Positions 12,908-26,600 of a DNA stretch of 64,000 nt are shown piece by piece. A program made the position numbers and the translations under genes. A model generated the notes under the pieces. That model had not been told where the DNA came from, searched no databases, and worked only from the letters and a program-made list of their open reading frames with translations. The DNA lies in the NCBI RefSeq assembly GCF_028389875.1, contig NC_084666.1, positions 64,612,422 through 64,676,421 on the forward strand, read 5' to 3'. Source of the stretch: Rhea pennata (lineage: Eukaryota > Chordata > Aves > Rheiformes > Rheidae). Numbering within the stretch: position 1 is the stretch's first letter; every line of letters begins with the position of its first letter.

Positions 12908-15789
12908 AGAAAATTCGAACCCTCTACCACATCCATTGTAACACAACTTTGCTTGGTATCACACAATCTGAGATAATAAAATTGAAATAAGGACTGAAGT
13001 GTATATCCAAGGAGAAAAAACCATATCAAACATGCCTGAACACATCATAAAGAATTTGAAATACCATAGAAATGCTCACATACAAAAAGAATAAACAGAG
13101 TCCTGCAGGTACTACAGTCCATTTGAAATCAAGACACACTCAATCTTACATTAATAGAGGTTAGCATGAAGAATGTTTTCTAGTATGATGCCTTGGACTA
13201 AGTGACTCAGGAGTCCTGTTTTTAATTCCTTTTCTGCTATAAAGGGCCTTCAAGACAGCTCTGATTTTTTCTAAAGTAATGCTCAGTCTCTGTAGAGATA
13301 ACAAGTGGCTCCCTCTTTAAAAAGATCCAGGTCCTAAAGTAAAGTCCCAGGAATACAGTAAGATATATATATTTTTAAAAACATTTTTGAGGGGGAAGAA
13401 CTGCTACAGGTTTAAACAGTGGCTTCAGCACTTGTGGGCTGTTTGACAACCCAGAACTCATATGAAGAGCATGGCCAGTCTTAAGCAATTAGAAATAATT
13501 AACTCATCCCCAAAAGACTGTATGTGTGTTTGGGGTAGGGGTGTTTTTTAAAAAAAGTAAATAAAAAAAAAATCCTATTTGTCTTGCAGTTTAAACACTT
13601 CAGCGTCATAGTTTCCATGGTACCCCCCCTCCTTTTTTTCATTCTTTGTAGAATGATAAGAGATTGTTATAACTGGGGCTTATTGATCTACTGTAATTGT
13701 GAATTTAGTTGCAGTCAGCAAGATAGAATTGCTTAAACATATGCTTAAACTTGTAAGAATGAATCTTGAAAGAAGAGTGACAGAAGGAGACAAGGTCACA
13801 TTAATTCACTAGCTCAAACCAAAACCACATATGCTTTCAAAGGACAGCTCTCACCATTTTTCTAGTTTGCCGTGAACAGCTCATCACCATGCTTGACCTG
13901 AGAGCCAGAGACCAGTTCTCAGCCTGCTCTACTGGGAAGACTCAGGCACAGGCACCACAGAAGTCTCCTAGCAGCTGCCTATGCCACCAGGGGCTCCAGT
14001 GCATGAGAAGAGCTGCACTATCTGCAAGGTGCTGTAACAGGGGAGAAGGAAGCAGGACCACTTCCATCCCAGGCGTGTGGAGGACTCGGCCAGCCTTTAA
14101 GGACTGGACTTAGATGGCATCTAGTAAATGCGGATAATATCAGGCAGATGGCAGTGATCCATCAACCACATCACTATTAACCCAAACAGGTGAGTGAAGT
14201 GATAGAAAGATGTTACCTAAGGCTACTACCTAAAAAAGTTCTTTCTTCACATATTTCTGAATGAGCATTATAGGGTCCCAAGTGGATGGACAAGGTCTCT
14301 AGAAGAGAAACTGCCGAAGGAGCCTGTAACCAACAAGTAAGCTTTTATTGAGTTACTACTTCTCAAAGCCATGCTGCAAGTGATCTATAGATTTCGATAA
14401 AACCTTTTTCTGCAGTCATGGGGGGGAGGGGGAGGGAAAAATACAGAAAAAGCTCCTGTTCCTGAAGTTGCTCTTCCTACAACACATACATGAATATTCA
14501 AAGTAACCTTGATGGATGAAGAATGCTAGGTTAGCAATAAAAATATGAAAAGAATATACCTTAAAAAAGAAAGTTGTGATTCTAATCAGCAGAATTCAAA
14601 TATTTAATGGCCTTTTTTTTTTTTTTTTTTTAATTAGTGAGGGCTATAGTTTATCTTTCTTCACATCTTTTCCCTAGACCAGTACTGGTTTATTACTGTT
14701 GTCCATTTCTTGTTAGTAAGAACAGATGAAAATAAAAATTAACAAATCTCCACATTTCATTGAACTCAACAGCACCAGACAATTAGCTTACACCTCTCAT
14801 GCCAAGCTAAGGAACTAATTAAGCCAATCCAAGTAAGAATTTGCACTAAAAATATCCCTGAGACATGGAATAGAAAACAGCATTTTTTTTTTTTTTGGTA
14901 TGATTTGAAAAATGAAGTGGAAGAAAAACCACCAGACAATTTCCACAATTACAGTATCAATGGAAGCACACAGAAAATGAAGGACTGGATGGCTGGGGAT
15001 TAAGAGCATTTCTTCAGTGGGGATCAGGTACTGTTCTCTACAGCTGATACAAACAGCAGATACTGTTTGCTACAGCAAAACACGAAGTTCAGTGTACTAG
15101 TACTTCACTATTCATCTGTACTAAGAAGCTAGGTTATGTTCAGAATTTACTACTCAGTGTAAGCACGTTTCCTTTCAGGATAGATTTTGGTAAGTCATGC
15201 TGTAAATATACCATCTGAAAATCTGAACTGTGTTCGTTAAGATACAGAGGATTCCATAACAATGAGTTTTAGGAAAACAGTTATGGAAGGATAGACACAT
15301 AAAACCAAAAGACAAGATAAAAAGCTTATAGAATCTAAACACCTCATACTTGAACAGATAAGAGCTGCACATGGAACACTTCTGAGGAAAGTGTTGTTAG
15401 TGCAGGACGTAGCGCTGGAGACTTAGAAGTTAGCTCTTGCACTTCTGTATTATCTTTCATTTAGAAAGTCGCAAAGCATTCCCCCAAATTATCTGAATTT
15501 TCTCAACACTTTAAGTCTCAGCTACATAGCCATTGTTTCTGGACCTTAAAAAGCACACACAGCAACTTTTAAAATCCATATGCAGCAACCTATACAGGAA
15601 AATTAAAAAAAAAAAGGACAGGAAAAGGCAACAAATTACTAATGCAAATCACAGAATCTATTTGGAGGAGTAAAAGTAGAAATTCTGCCTGCCAAGCAAA
15701 TTCTCTTCTCAAAAGAAAAGAGCTGTACAAGAACTGCAGTAGCACAGGGATGAGAATTCACAGAGTGGGTAGTAGGTCGGCCAAAAAGA
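12908..15789. other. Intergenic, no recognisable gene
   Basis: No coding exon was recognised. The stretch at 13886-14113 is clearly GC-richer than its surroundings and stays open in one plus frame for 74 codons, but it has no recognisable domain and few CpG dinucleotides. A T-run of 19 lies at 14613-14631. A short diverged direct repeat (TACTGTT followed by CTACAGC) occurs at about 15029-15045 and again at about 15061-15077. Confidence 0.6.
14613..14631. repeat. Poly-T tract (19 T)
   Basis: Uninterrupted run of 19 T. No retroposed gene body was recognised beside it. Confidence 0.85.
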
Positions 15790-16410
15790 CCCTGAGATCC
15801 TGGTGGACAGAAGGCCAAAATCTGTCAGCAGCCTGTCCTGGCAGCAATGAGGGCCAACAGCCCACAGGCTTGTACTAACTAGAGCATTGCCAATATTCTC
15901 GGGAAATGATTATTTCTCTTTACCTTGGAAATTTTAGATTGCACGTAGTTTTAGGGCCCCCAGTACAAAAAAAGATGTTCAGCTGAAGTCTGTTCAGCAG
16001 CAGGCTATGTGTGCTGTGAGGAGAGACCAAGGGAGCTGGGCTTGTTCAGTTTGTTCAGCTCAGGAGACCTAATGGGCCTCCTGGTACCTACCAGGAGATC
16101 ACTAGGAAGACTGCACTAGGTTTTTAATACTACAGGGGAACGAGAGAAAACAGACAAACAAACAAGGAAGATTCCAACCAAATATGAGGACAAACAGCTT
16201 TTCCCACCCCCATTTTTCCTTTAATAGTCTGAAAATAGTGAAGTATTGGACTAGGTTGCCCAGAGAGGTTGTGAATTATCCATTCTTGGACATTTTCATG
16301 ACTTGACAAAGCCGAAAGCAACTGGGTCTGAATTAGCTGTTCAGTCTGCTTTGAGCAAGGAGTGGAACTGGATGACCTCCTGAAATCCCTTCCAACCTGA
16401 CCCATTTCAT
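15790..16410 (+). mobile_element. Old, diverged CR1 LINE 3' fragment
   Basis: The stretch follows the CR1 3' region in order. It starts with the codons around ATCCTGGTGGAC near 15797, then a segment like the end of ORF2 (GGGCCCCCAGTACAAAAAA near 15953), then GAGGAGAGACCAAGGGAGCTGGG near 16020. GGTTGCCCAGAGAGGTTGTG follows at about 16255, and the GGATGACCTCCTGAAATCCCTTCCAACCTGA tail near 16371. There are many substitutions and indels, and the terminal ATTCTGTG repeats are decayed. CR1 is a non-LTR retrotransposon whose copies are usually 5'-truncated, as here. The minus-strand open frame across 16130-16405 is an artefact of this repeat. The high divergence implies an old insertion. Confidence 0.85.
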
Positions 16411-17215
16411 CAGTGCCACCAGGTTACCAGGCTCTTAGCAACTGTTCTCTAGTACAGAGACCACTTCCAGCAATACAGTATCTCTTAAAATAAAAGGATC
16501 TGCTCCTGTGCACTGTTGTGCCCCAGAAGGTTTCCTGTTCAAGATCTAGCCTCACCTGGCCCACCTAACTTTGAGGTTAGGCAAGATCTCTACATAATGT
16601 AGCAAAATTATTTGGTATGTTTCTAATGAATGGTACCTATCACGCCAGTCAAGTCAGTCAGTCTTAACAAAATCCACATCCGCATATTTGAAAGATTACA
16701 TGTATGATTCACTCATTTAATACAATTACTGTGATGTTTTTATTGGAAAACACTTGCATTCCCCAGATTCTCAGTGCTAGTCCTTGTAAACAGACCTATT
16801 AATGTGGAACACTGTTCCTTCTGTTCATCATCGCAAACACGGGCACCATCACCCTAGTGAGATTAAGATATTGATCTAAAGTCAAACCAGGGCCCTGTAA
16901 CAAGCTGTGTGGTTTGGGAAAAAAAGGCGGGGGGGGAACACAGTCACTATGTTTTTCATTCATTTTATAAAAGTAAAAATATTGACCTTGTGCAGAAATG
17001 CTTTCTCTAAAAACTACCATCTGAACTGAGGAGAAAGCTACTTAGCGTATTTATACTGTGTAGAGTATTGATTTATATTCTCCAAACATACACATGTGCC
17101 TAAAGGATTCTAGTCATCTACCATTTACTGCCACTTGACTATAGCTCTTAGTCTAACTGTATCTAGGCCAGTGTTGCTGCAGAAACAGTTAATATCTCTT
17201 TTTGTCTTGTCACAG

Positions 17216-17270
17216 GGGAGAAAGAAAGAAAAGAGGAGGGGGGCAGGGAGAAAGAGAGAGAGAGAGAGAA
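17216..17270. repeat. GA-rich simple repeat
   Basis: Purine-only tract of GAAA, GGAG and (GA)n units, interrupted by a single C. Such tracts can adopt non-B structures, but nothing here indicates a function. Confidence 0.85.
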
Positions 17271-18930
17271 TATAGCTATTAAATAGCAGTTGAGAAATTT
17301 GTGGAGTGTGATTAGTACACTGCAGATAGTAAATTAAAGTAATATTTACCTATTGTAATCCTTTAAACATTGAGATTCCTGATCTATGAAATCATTTTAG
17401 GGAGGCACCACATGGGATCACTTATTATGAAGTCAGAACTTCAAATTAAACACATGGAAAAGAGAAATGCTGTGGTAATTTACTCTACGCCTACCTCTAG
17501 AACTCCCTGTTTCATCTTTTGGGCTGCCTGTACGGTTCTGTGTCAGATGGGCTTCTAACACACTCACAAGCCCGGCCTGTATCTTGTTACCGCACAGGCG
17601 TGTGCCAGGCAGCGGGCCAGCTGGAGACACACTCTGACGACTAACTGATACCAGCTGATTCTCTGCCTCCTAGAGTTAGCATGATCCATGGTCGCAAAAG
17701 GATCACACTTCGCTTTCATAAGCTAATCAAAAGCACTCCTGCCTTACACCACTATCAAGCTGTAATAGCTTTGGTTTTAAAGTTGGTGTGATTTTTTTTT
17801 TTCATCCTGAATAAAGACTGTTTTAAAAGTGAGACCAATTCCCTTCAAGAGGAAAATTTTCATATGAGATTCTAGAGGAAGAATTTACTTGAGCAAGTTT
17901 AACAAAAAATAAAGCTATTTGTGGGTCTGGCATATTTGCATAAATTCAAAATGAATGGAATAAAAGAGTGAAAAAGATATATAGCATAATTTCTGCCTAA
18001 TCAATTCCCAGTATGTAGCATTTTTAAGAGCAGCATGAAGAAACAGAGGGGATCTCTTTGAAAAGCAGTCACCCCTTCACACACCTGTAGATCTTTCTTT
18101 TTGATTTTGACCTCTTCTCCGTTACTTGCATCTCCACAGGTATACACGATAGACTAAGACAAGCAAGAATGGCAACAGCATACATTAGTTTTCTTTATAG
18201 AATTTAGGCATAGCATCACTAACTTTCTCCTCCCTACACATCAGTGGATGCAAAGCTCACTGCAGAGCTCTATGCACTTGTGACCACAGAGCCCTCCCAC
18301 CCAATACCTCCGTATTCACCTCTAGGGTTACTAAGGCTCAGCACAAGGCGTTTATCTGCGTTGAGTAAATTAATCAACAATCGACTTGTCAAGGCATTTG
18401 TGCGATTTAAAGCCACATGGCACATGCTCAGAGAGCTGCAGAGGTCTAGGAATAAAGTCACCATTCCTCAGCAAATCTAAAGAGCTCTGTTTCTCAGCTA
18501 GGTCTCAGTTCAGGATTGAGATTCAGCCTCTCAGACAGTCTCACCTTTTCAGAAAGGGTTTCTTATGCATATGCCTGGATCTGGAGACAGCTAGTAGGAC
18601 CTGGAGCCTTTCCTCTCCTCCATCCTTCCCCAAGGGGCAGGTCAGGTACAGAAAAGTATCCTGATCCAAATGGTTTGCACCTCTCCATAAGGAGCCCAAC
18701 TGAAAACTGAATTGATAACGCTTCCCCAGGGAGATCAGAAGTACTGCTTGTCAGTGAAAAAAGCCTCTAGATATTAAAACCATTCAGGCCCAATCAGCGC
18801 GCAAGTAAGTTTCTTAGGCATGCAGAGAAAGAGCAATAGTTTCCTGGAAACTTTACTGAAACACTTCCAAACCTAAGAGAGAACTAGCTTCACAAATAAA
18901 TCAGCTTTAGAGGCTCAGACACTCCTGAAA

Positions 18931-18970
18931 ACAAACAAACAAACAAGAAAGAAAGAAAGAGAGAAAAGAA
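18931..18970. repeat. AAAC/GAAA microsatellite
   Basis: About five ACAA units pass directly into AGAAA units, a compound tetranucleotide repeat. Confidence 0.85.
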
Positions 18971-21900
18971 AAGCCATCAAGCCCTTTAAATCCTAACTCA
19001 TCCAACAAAGGAGCATAAGGACACAGATTCACCAAATAAACAGGAAAAAACCCCTCATCCATAGGCAACAGATAGCAAGACACATTGAGACAGCTACAGG
19101 GATGTAGAACAGGCCAGATCCTCCTATGCACCTATAAGTAGGAAACTAGTTTAACAGGATTCATCTACACATCTTCCTCTTAACCTACTAAGCACCACCA
19201 CTTCTCTAATATCTCGATCCATCTCCTCTTTTCCCTTATCCTACCTTTGAAGCATTTATTTGTTCCCCAGGCCCCTTTCTCTTTCCATACCTTCATAACA
19301 AATCCCCACACTCACTCTCACCCCCTGTTAATAGCCAGTCACCCACCTTCTTTATGCAATGCAGGAAACCAGAGGCTGCAGCACCAGAAAGGCTCTCTCT
19401 TAGTTTTGCAGACGTAGAAGAGAATTAAACTGTAAATCAACAACTATTGTTCTTCTTTGAGGAAAAAATCCTACACACAACAGATCTAAGCATGCATACA
19501 CTCTCAAATAAAGGAGCAAATCTTTCACACGGCTTGTAAGCAAGTCACAGCTGTTCCCACTCAGTTTGGATGCCTCACCTGTGTAGCACAGGTGGTAGGA
19601 ATCATAGCCTAAATCATCATTCAGCAGCACTTTTGCTGGTTCAAAATTGTAACAGCATCAAATTGACAATGCTTTATAACTGTTAGAAATGTTCTCTTCA
19701 TATTTTCTTTCCACTGTTTCATTTGCAAGAGTATTAACAAAGCTGTTTTTTAAATAGTGAAGAAAGGGGCCTTCACCCTCAGAGCTCTTAAGTATCCATC
19801 CTTTCCCCCAAAATCCTTTTGGTGCACGACCTAAAGAAATCACAAGAAAGCTACTGTTTGCCTTGGGAGAATCAGATTCTCTTTTCTGTCAGATCCTTTT
19901 CTTTATTGCCTCTCCACTGTTTGGTCATAAGGATTATCCTAAGGAAAAGGCAGAGGTAACAGCCGTCTTCTTCCCGCACTCCAACTGCTATCCAGTTTGA
20001 GCCTTAGCCTGAGCCACTTTGCTTGAACTCTTCTATACATTCTGATGTGAACAACTATGGTAAAGTAAGAATTTGACACTTTCCCTGAAAAATGCTTTTG
20101 TTGGTGTTTTTAACAATAAAGGTGATAACATCACATTAACCATGACATTCACTGCTGCTCCATGATGAGTGTGAAAACATTACCAACATAGCACCAGGAA
20201 AGGCCATGAACAGCATGGAGCAGTATGTACCCATTGCCTACAGTTCCAGCTGCTTTATAGAAGTTTGGCAATTCTCCTTGCTTAGATGTAATAATCGTAT
20301 ACATTGTTTCAGGCTTGATGGCTTTTTCTCTGGAAATTGTCTCCTACAGAAACTGAAAAGGGGAACCTCAAGGATGACTGGGAACAGTGGTTCAGAGCTC
20401 TGAAAGAAATGAATACAATTTTATTAGGAGTCAGCAGGGTTATTTACACAGTAGACCAAGAATGGCATTAATATCATTTTGAAATAGACTTGCAGAATCT
20501 CCTCTTCATTACCTCAGTAATCCTAGAAGAAGGAGAAGCTAAGAAACTTGTGTTCAAAATTTCAGTTACATAATTTGCTTCATGGGTCACAGGAGACAAT
20601 TCTGCTTGCCTTCCTCTGTTTACTCTGAGTGAGAGCCAGTATTTCCCCACGCTTTTAGTTGCAAGTTCAGTCTGTATTTTATACTTTCATTAGTATATGA
20701 CCTTTGTGGTTACAAGTAGTTGTACATTACCCTCCATTACACCAAGCAGTATATTCTCACATTTTAGATTACTGTATGAAAAACAGTGTCATGCTTCAGT
20801 CTTGAAATAAACTACACGAGCTGTGGGTACAGACACAAGTGACATACAGCTTGAATCCTATGCTTCGAGGCATCTTATGCTTTTGTTAGCAAAACTGTTA
20901 TCCTCGGTAGGGTTTGTACTCTTTTGGCTAGCAACCAGAAAGATTCTGAGAGCTAACTCTGGCAACAGCTATTTCTCTTCTCTTATTGTCTTTACAATTA
21001 ATACATACAGATGATATGGTTGTACATGTACTTACAGGTTTCTTTCCTTTTTTAATGAGTTTTTGATGTGCAATATGGTAGGAGAGATATTAGAAAATGC
21101 CTGTATCAGGCTGAAAAACAGTGATGTTGGGATGGTCTTCAGCACTTCTATTCAGAAGTCTGTGCTCAGGAATGCTGGAACTGCAGGCTTGTCCAGGATC
21201 CTTTTCTTCTCCATAGACTCAACTCTTGTAGTGTTATTCCTTACATAAAAGAATCAGGTCAATACCTGAAATGCAGCCACCTTCAGAGGGAACAAGGGCA
21301 GGCAGCTAGTGCACAGCAATTCATGATGGAGAAATGATTGTCCAAAAAAACCCCTTCTCCATTAATGGTTATTTTGACCTTCAACTTCTTTAATATATTG
21401 AATGTGACACCTTTTTGCCTTTCCATGTTTTAGATTCTTCTTTACTCTTTCTGCTAGCATTGTATCTTGCCCCCCAAATGTCACACTTGTCAATGGAGCT
21501 CATGGTCTATTTGCTTTTCTTGCATATCCCTTTGCGGCACACATCAAGGATCCTTATAAACAAGATCAGTCCCCTTTAATGTTAAAGTGATCAGTAGCTC
21601 AGCATCTTGCTGTTTGAAATTTGGAAATTTTACCTTTTACAACAGAATGGAAGCATGAGATGTGACTGTTTTGTCATCTCTGTACCACTTCTTTTCAGAA
21701 CTTGCCTTACTCTTGAGGAATCTTTGTATTTTGAGAGCAGAAACTCTCAAACCACAACAAATTTCTCTACCACCAGTTCAAAGGTGAGTCCTCTGCCACC
21801 ACCATTATAAATATTTACCATCTTCTACAAACTATCACTTCATGTTAAGGTATGGTCATCTTTTAGTGGTACATGCATCCATTAGCGGCTTCCAGTTCTC

Positions 21901-23191
21901 TCCCAATTACGGTTTGACCTAATGTATTTCTTGATTTCTTGGACTTTTTTTTTTTTTTTTTAGCATTGCACCAGAACAGGATGTCCTATAAGACTGGCAG
22001 TGAAACTTGCGATCATTAGAAATGCAATACTAAATTTTGCAACATTTTTAATGAATCACAGGACAAATACTTGCTCTGAATATGATTTCCGCAAGCCTGA
22101 ATGAACTTTTCTCACCCTATTTTCTTGTCCCCTAATGCTTTGATCTTGTGTAAAAGGAAGAATGGACTATAAAGTCACTTAGACAGATATTCTGGCTTCA
22201 CAGAACACGTTTTTTCCATTTGACAGTTTTTAATGAGGTTTCTGATGTCTTAAAGAACTGTAAAGAGTTTCCCCCCCAAAAAAAAAAAAACAAAATAAAG
22301 AACAAAAAAAGAAGGAAGAAAGAGGGATAGATAGAAGAGTTTTAAAAGAGATTTGATGGTATTCCATTTGAAGTCCACCAAAGCAAGTATCTCAAGATAA
22401 TAAGAACTTGATAAGAAAGAGGAAAAAATACTTTCATGGACTTGAAAAAGCCATGAAATTTCTGTCTTGTCTGCTATTCTTAATTATGGAATATCATCAC
22501 TTCTTGTTCTTCTTTTGTATACAGAATACACAACCTAAGAACAATGGATACCGGGGGGAAAAAAGGCACTTCAAGATTGTCTTTCCATCACTGATAAAAT
22601 ATTTGCCTCCCCTTTCTTGAAAAGGAAAGTTTAAGGAAGTGTTGCTTTTTATCCTTTCAATAAATATTTCTCTCTCTCTCAATTCAGACTATTAAAAATA
22701 ATAAGAGAAATATAAACTCTCATTTAAACTTGTATTATATATCACATGCTTTATGACAGCTGCTTTTATTTCACTTTAGATTAGCAAAGCCTTTACATTG
22801 AGTCTTTGGAGCTGACCTTACAAAGCAGCAATACCATTAGCCTTGAAGCACATGTTTCCTATTTAATGCTTCTGAGGTAACATTCTTTGGGAAAGTGAGA
22901 GAAATCAGAATGCAAACTTGCAGAAAAAATAAAAATTGGTGTCCTTCTTTTGAACAGATTTAAAGTTGGTTTGGACACTTGAAAATATGAACTGAGAGGC
23001 TATGACCTTACAAAGAGCTTCTCAACATGATCCCAAGAGTTACAATGCTCAGCTTTCCTTTAGTATGCCATAGCTCATTGTCATTTCCTCTCAAGAGGCT
23101 GAACATATTTTGCTGTCTCAATTTGAAGTGAAAGGTCTCACTTACATCAGTGTTATTTCAGTTTTAACCAGCATAACTCAAATGATTTATA

Positions 23192-23662
23192 ATGATACCC
23201 AACCAAAAGAGCACCGCTGTAGTTACAGTGAATGAATCCAATAGAATTACTCTAGGGTACAACAGAAACAAATTTAGTCTATCCTATTTGCAAGACGCAT
23301 CAGTTAATATTTGTGCACAGAAATTTCAGCTAAACTTGATACTATTTTACCATTTTCTTGGTGGATCAGTGCAAGAACAACGTGCTTGCTTTTTTCAGGT
23401 TAAGCGTACCAGTGCCATGCACAAGTCCCCCACACTATTTTTGTTCTTTTCAGTACCTCCACGTATTGAATTCTGTTTAATGTTCTTAAGATACTTCACA
23501 TCCACAATTTCATCCAAGCCATCTATAATGCTTGAAACATTTTCTACACTCTTTTCAGCCAGTGAATCTAAAGAGCTGCACACTGCAGAGCCTGAAAGGT
23601 TCAAGAGCTCAAGAAGTCTGACCAGATGCAGGAAAGAGATGGAGAGGGGCACAGTTTGGTAG
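23192..23662 (+). CDS. Unidentified 156-codon ORF with an open antisense frame
   Basis: The frame is open from a true ATG for 156 codons. Within it the minus strand is also open for 85 codons (23652-23395) and encodes a leucine-rich start followed by an acidic, helix-like segment (for example ENVSSIIDGLDEIVDVKYL). Neither translation matches a family I recognise. The antisense product looks more protein-like in composition than the plus-strand one. Possibilities are a decayed retrocopy or a chance ORF pair; no splice structure or poly-A tail points to a retrocopy. I consider a functional gene unlikely. Confidence 0.12.
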   Translation: MIPNQKSTAVVTVNESNRITLGYNRNKFSLSYLQDASVNICAQKFQLNLILFYHFLGGSVQEQRACFFQVKRTSAMHKSPTLFLFFSVPPRIEFCLMFLRYFTSTISSKPSIMLETFSTLFSASESKELHTAEPERFKSSRSLTRCRKEMERGTVW

Positions 23663-26600
23663 CCACTGGATGCTGTTTATATCTGGGATCCTGCCAAAGA
23701 AAAGAGAAACTGGATTCACAAGAAAAGGACAAAAACCATATGATTCAGAGGGGAAGCCAATGAATTCAGTGATAAAAGTCCCATCAATGCCAGCAGAAAT
23801 TGGATTAAGCTTCTTGTAAACATATGGCCTTCCACTCCTAAATCAAATCAGCCCTTTGAAATACTCTTCTGCAAAGCCTTCCAACAGTAATGATACAAGA
23901 TTTGTGGGAGTTGCAGTCATGTTCAAAATCCTAGAGACTGTGACTGGGTTGTGTTATCTACATCCAATTTAGAATAGGATTTTTTTTAAAAGAAGTCAAA
24001 AAGTTTGTTCATTATATCAATGTTTAAGCCCTTAAATTCACAATCCTAATTCAAGACCGCAAAACTCTTTGCTTCCCACTAACTCAAATGAGAATTCTTG
24101 GATGCTAAATACTGCTGGAAAATTAGATCTGATATTTAGGAGGCAAGATGATGAAGGAATAGCCTACTTCAGAGCATCCACCTTTAATATTCTTGTCCTA
24201 AGAAGTGCCTCAGAAATGGCAGCTGCCAATGTTAATTCTCAGAGACTCAGCACCAGCTGCAAAATAGCCTTTTGTAATCCTGCAATCCTCTGAATTTACA
24301 TTTCAGGATATCAAATGCAAGCAGACATGCAGGTTTTCTAAGACCTTAAAACATAAGCATGCTTATTTTAACTTGCAGAACTACTACTGGGACTGCTCCT
24401 GGGTGTTCTTTAGACTCAGGTTAAGACTCTTCCAACCATCCCAGGGTCCTCCTACATCATCTATTTCAACACGTCTTTCAGTTCATAGCTTCTCCCCTAC
24501 TTTGTAGTGTCTTCTCCTCACTTGTGCAATCGTTTGTCCTTTTCTGCTAGGCCTGCACACTTGCAGTACTCCGTTATATAAAAGGGTGATATGTTCTTCC
24601 TGTGTTTGCACTCTTCCTGTTCAGTTTGGGCAGGGTTTTTTTCTGTTACTTTTTGTCTCGTGCTGTTTAAACACAGTAGTAGGGAAGAGAGAATAGCAAG
24701 GGCACGATCTTACTATGTTTCTGCCAACATGTAGCTGGTGTGCCTTGGCAATATTCCATTTTAGGAACTACTCTCTTCTCTGCCTTTTATAATCTGCTAA
24801 AGCTCCCTCTGGTAAATTTAGTTAACTTCTCACTCTAAACAGTTGTATAGTATTTCTAGATACTATTAAACAGTTGCTGTGTTTCACTGTAGACACGGCT
24901 GCACTGATTCCCACATCTAAATTTGTGTTTCAGTAAGCTTGAGTATAAAATCAGTGTACTCAGATCCTAGGGATCTGAAAGGTAAAACACTGTAAGAAAG
25001 AGTCACTTATTTGCAAGGGTAGACTTACATATAGTACGTCTTACCTAAATTACAGTCTTCTTATCACATCATCTTTGTACTAAGGTCCAAAAAGGCTAAT
25101 GTCACCACATTACAGTCCCAATTACAATTTTTCTACCAACTTTTTGTTCATGATTAAATATAAACTGTGGAAAAGTCCCTTCTTTCCTTTCTTTTCCCCC
25201 CTTTTTATTTTCTCCCATTGCCGGTATTGTTACCAGCGTAAAGCAGGCCAATATTTAGCTTTTTGTAGTTTTCTGCATTTGGATTGGTCATTTTGACTTT
25301 GTTCTCTTTGGTATCTAGAATATAACCTTTCTTCTTGCTGTTTGCATTCAAAGGCAAAGAAAAAAAAATCTGTGATTCTTTTGGTATGCTATGAATAAGC
25401 ATGGACATGTTAGGACACGAAATGCATACATGCCACTAAAATTAAAAAAGATGAATTTGTTTGCAATTTTGTAATACTCCCCAAATGCAGAAACTCTAAA
25501 CAGTGTGAAGTCATCTGCGTAACTCCTCTTTTCAGCTGCCAGGGTCCACAAGCTGAGAGTCTTTCATAACAGGGATTATCATGGGGAGTAGGACGGCATG
25601 CCAAATTTTGTGGACTAATGTTGAGTAAGTAACAATATAGCAATAGTCAGTGCAATCTAGTGCATCCTCCATACAGCCATTCCATCTCCAACCCGCTAAA
25701 GCAGTCCTAATCACTTTTTTTCCTCCTTCTTTCACATAATGATTTCTTAGGCATTTAGGCATTCTCAGCACACATTATTAATTTGGGAACAACAGATCTC
25801 CCACAGCCTGTAAGTTCCATACACTGCCTTTGGATGCTTACGGTGGGTTAAGAATTGTAGCTTCGAGAAGTCGTTTCCCGTCACTGTTTGAGAAATTCGT
25901 TACTTGTTTTTAAATGAAGTTACGTTTTTAAGGACAGAAAAAATACTGCAATAATGCAGTACTTAAGAGTCCCAAGAGAGTGACTGAATCCTTTATGACA
26001 TTCTGCCAGCGTCCAGCAAAATCTGTTACATGCCACCCGACAAATACCTGTTTTATTCCAGATAGCTTAAGTGATAATATCGAATATATGCTATATCACC
26101 TAGGCAGAGAATTCTCTTACTTAAAAAGGAAGATTTCTCCTCTACCATCTTGATCCAGAAAAGGACACAAACACATATTTAAAGCTGTCTCTCTCTAGCC
26201 ACCTATTAGCATACGCTTAGTAAGGCTTGATTATAAGCCTCCAGTGCCTTCCCAGGAAGCCCTCGGTCACAGCCACTATTGAACTCTGACTCAGGACTTA
26301 CTTGGTCACTTCCGAGGAAACTGGTAATTTAGCCACTGAATGTCCTAGCTGTATACATGCTAAAGAGAGCTTGCTTTTCCTAAATCAGGATGGATTTATC
26401 ATTCTGCTAGAAGGAAAACTGTCAAAAACACTGTTTAAAATCCCAAACTGTCACAAAATAACACCCATAAGGAAATCACAAAAAGACAACTTAAGATGCA
26501 GCCCTCTGACAGATGTGAAAAATGGCACATATTCTGCACAAATGCAGTAAAAACATATAATCATTCAGTTCTTCAAATTTGAAGCAGAAAAACAAAAACA

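Larger units (their letters stand above)
16411..23191. other. Intergenic, no recognisable gene
   Basis: No exon of a known family was recognised. The stretch contains a GA-rich simple repeat (17216-17270), an AAAC/AAAG repeat (18931-18970), a T-run ending near 21961 and a C/A-rich run near 22271-22290. The short open frames show no domain and overlap freely on both strands, as expected for noncoding DNA. Confidence 0.6.

Noticed and set aside
16130-16405. 91-codon minus-strand frame as a possible gene
   Set aside because: It is antisense to the old CR1 3' fragment and its translation is that of the reversed repeat (LSGQPSPILHYFQTIK is a familiar CR1 antisense pattern).
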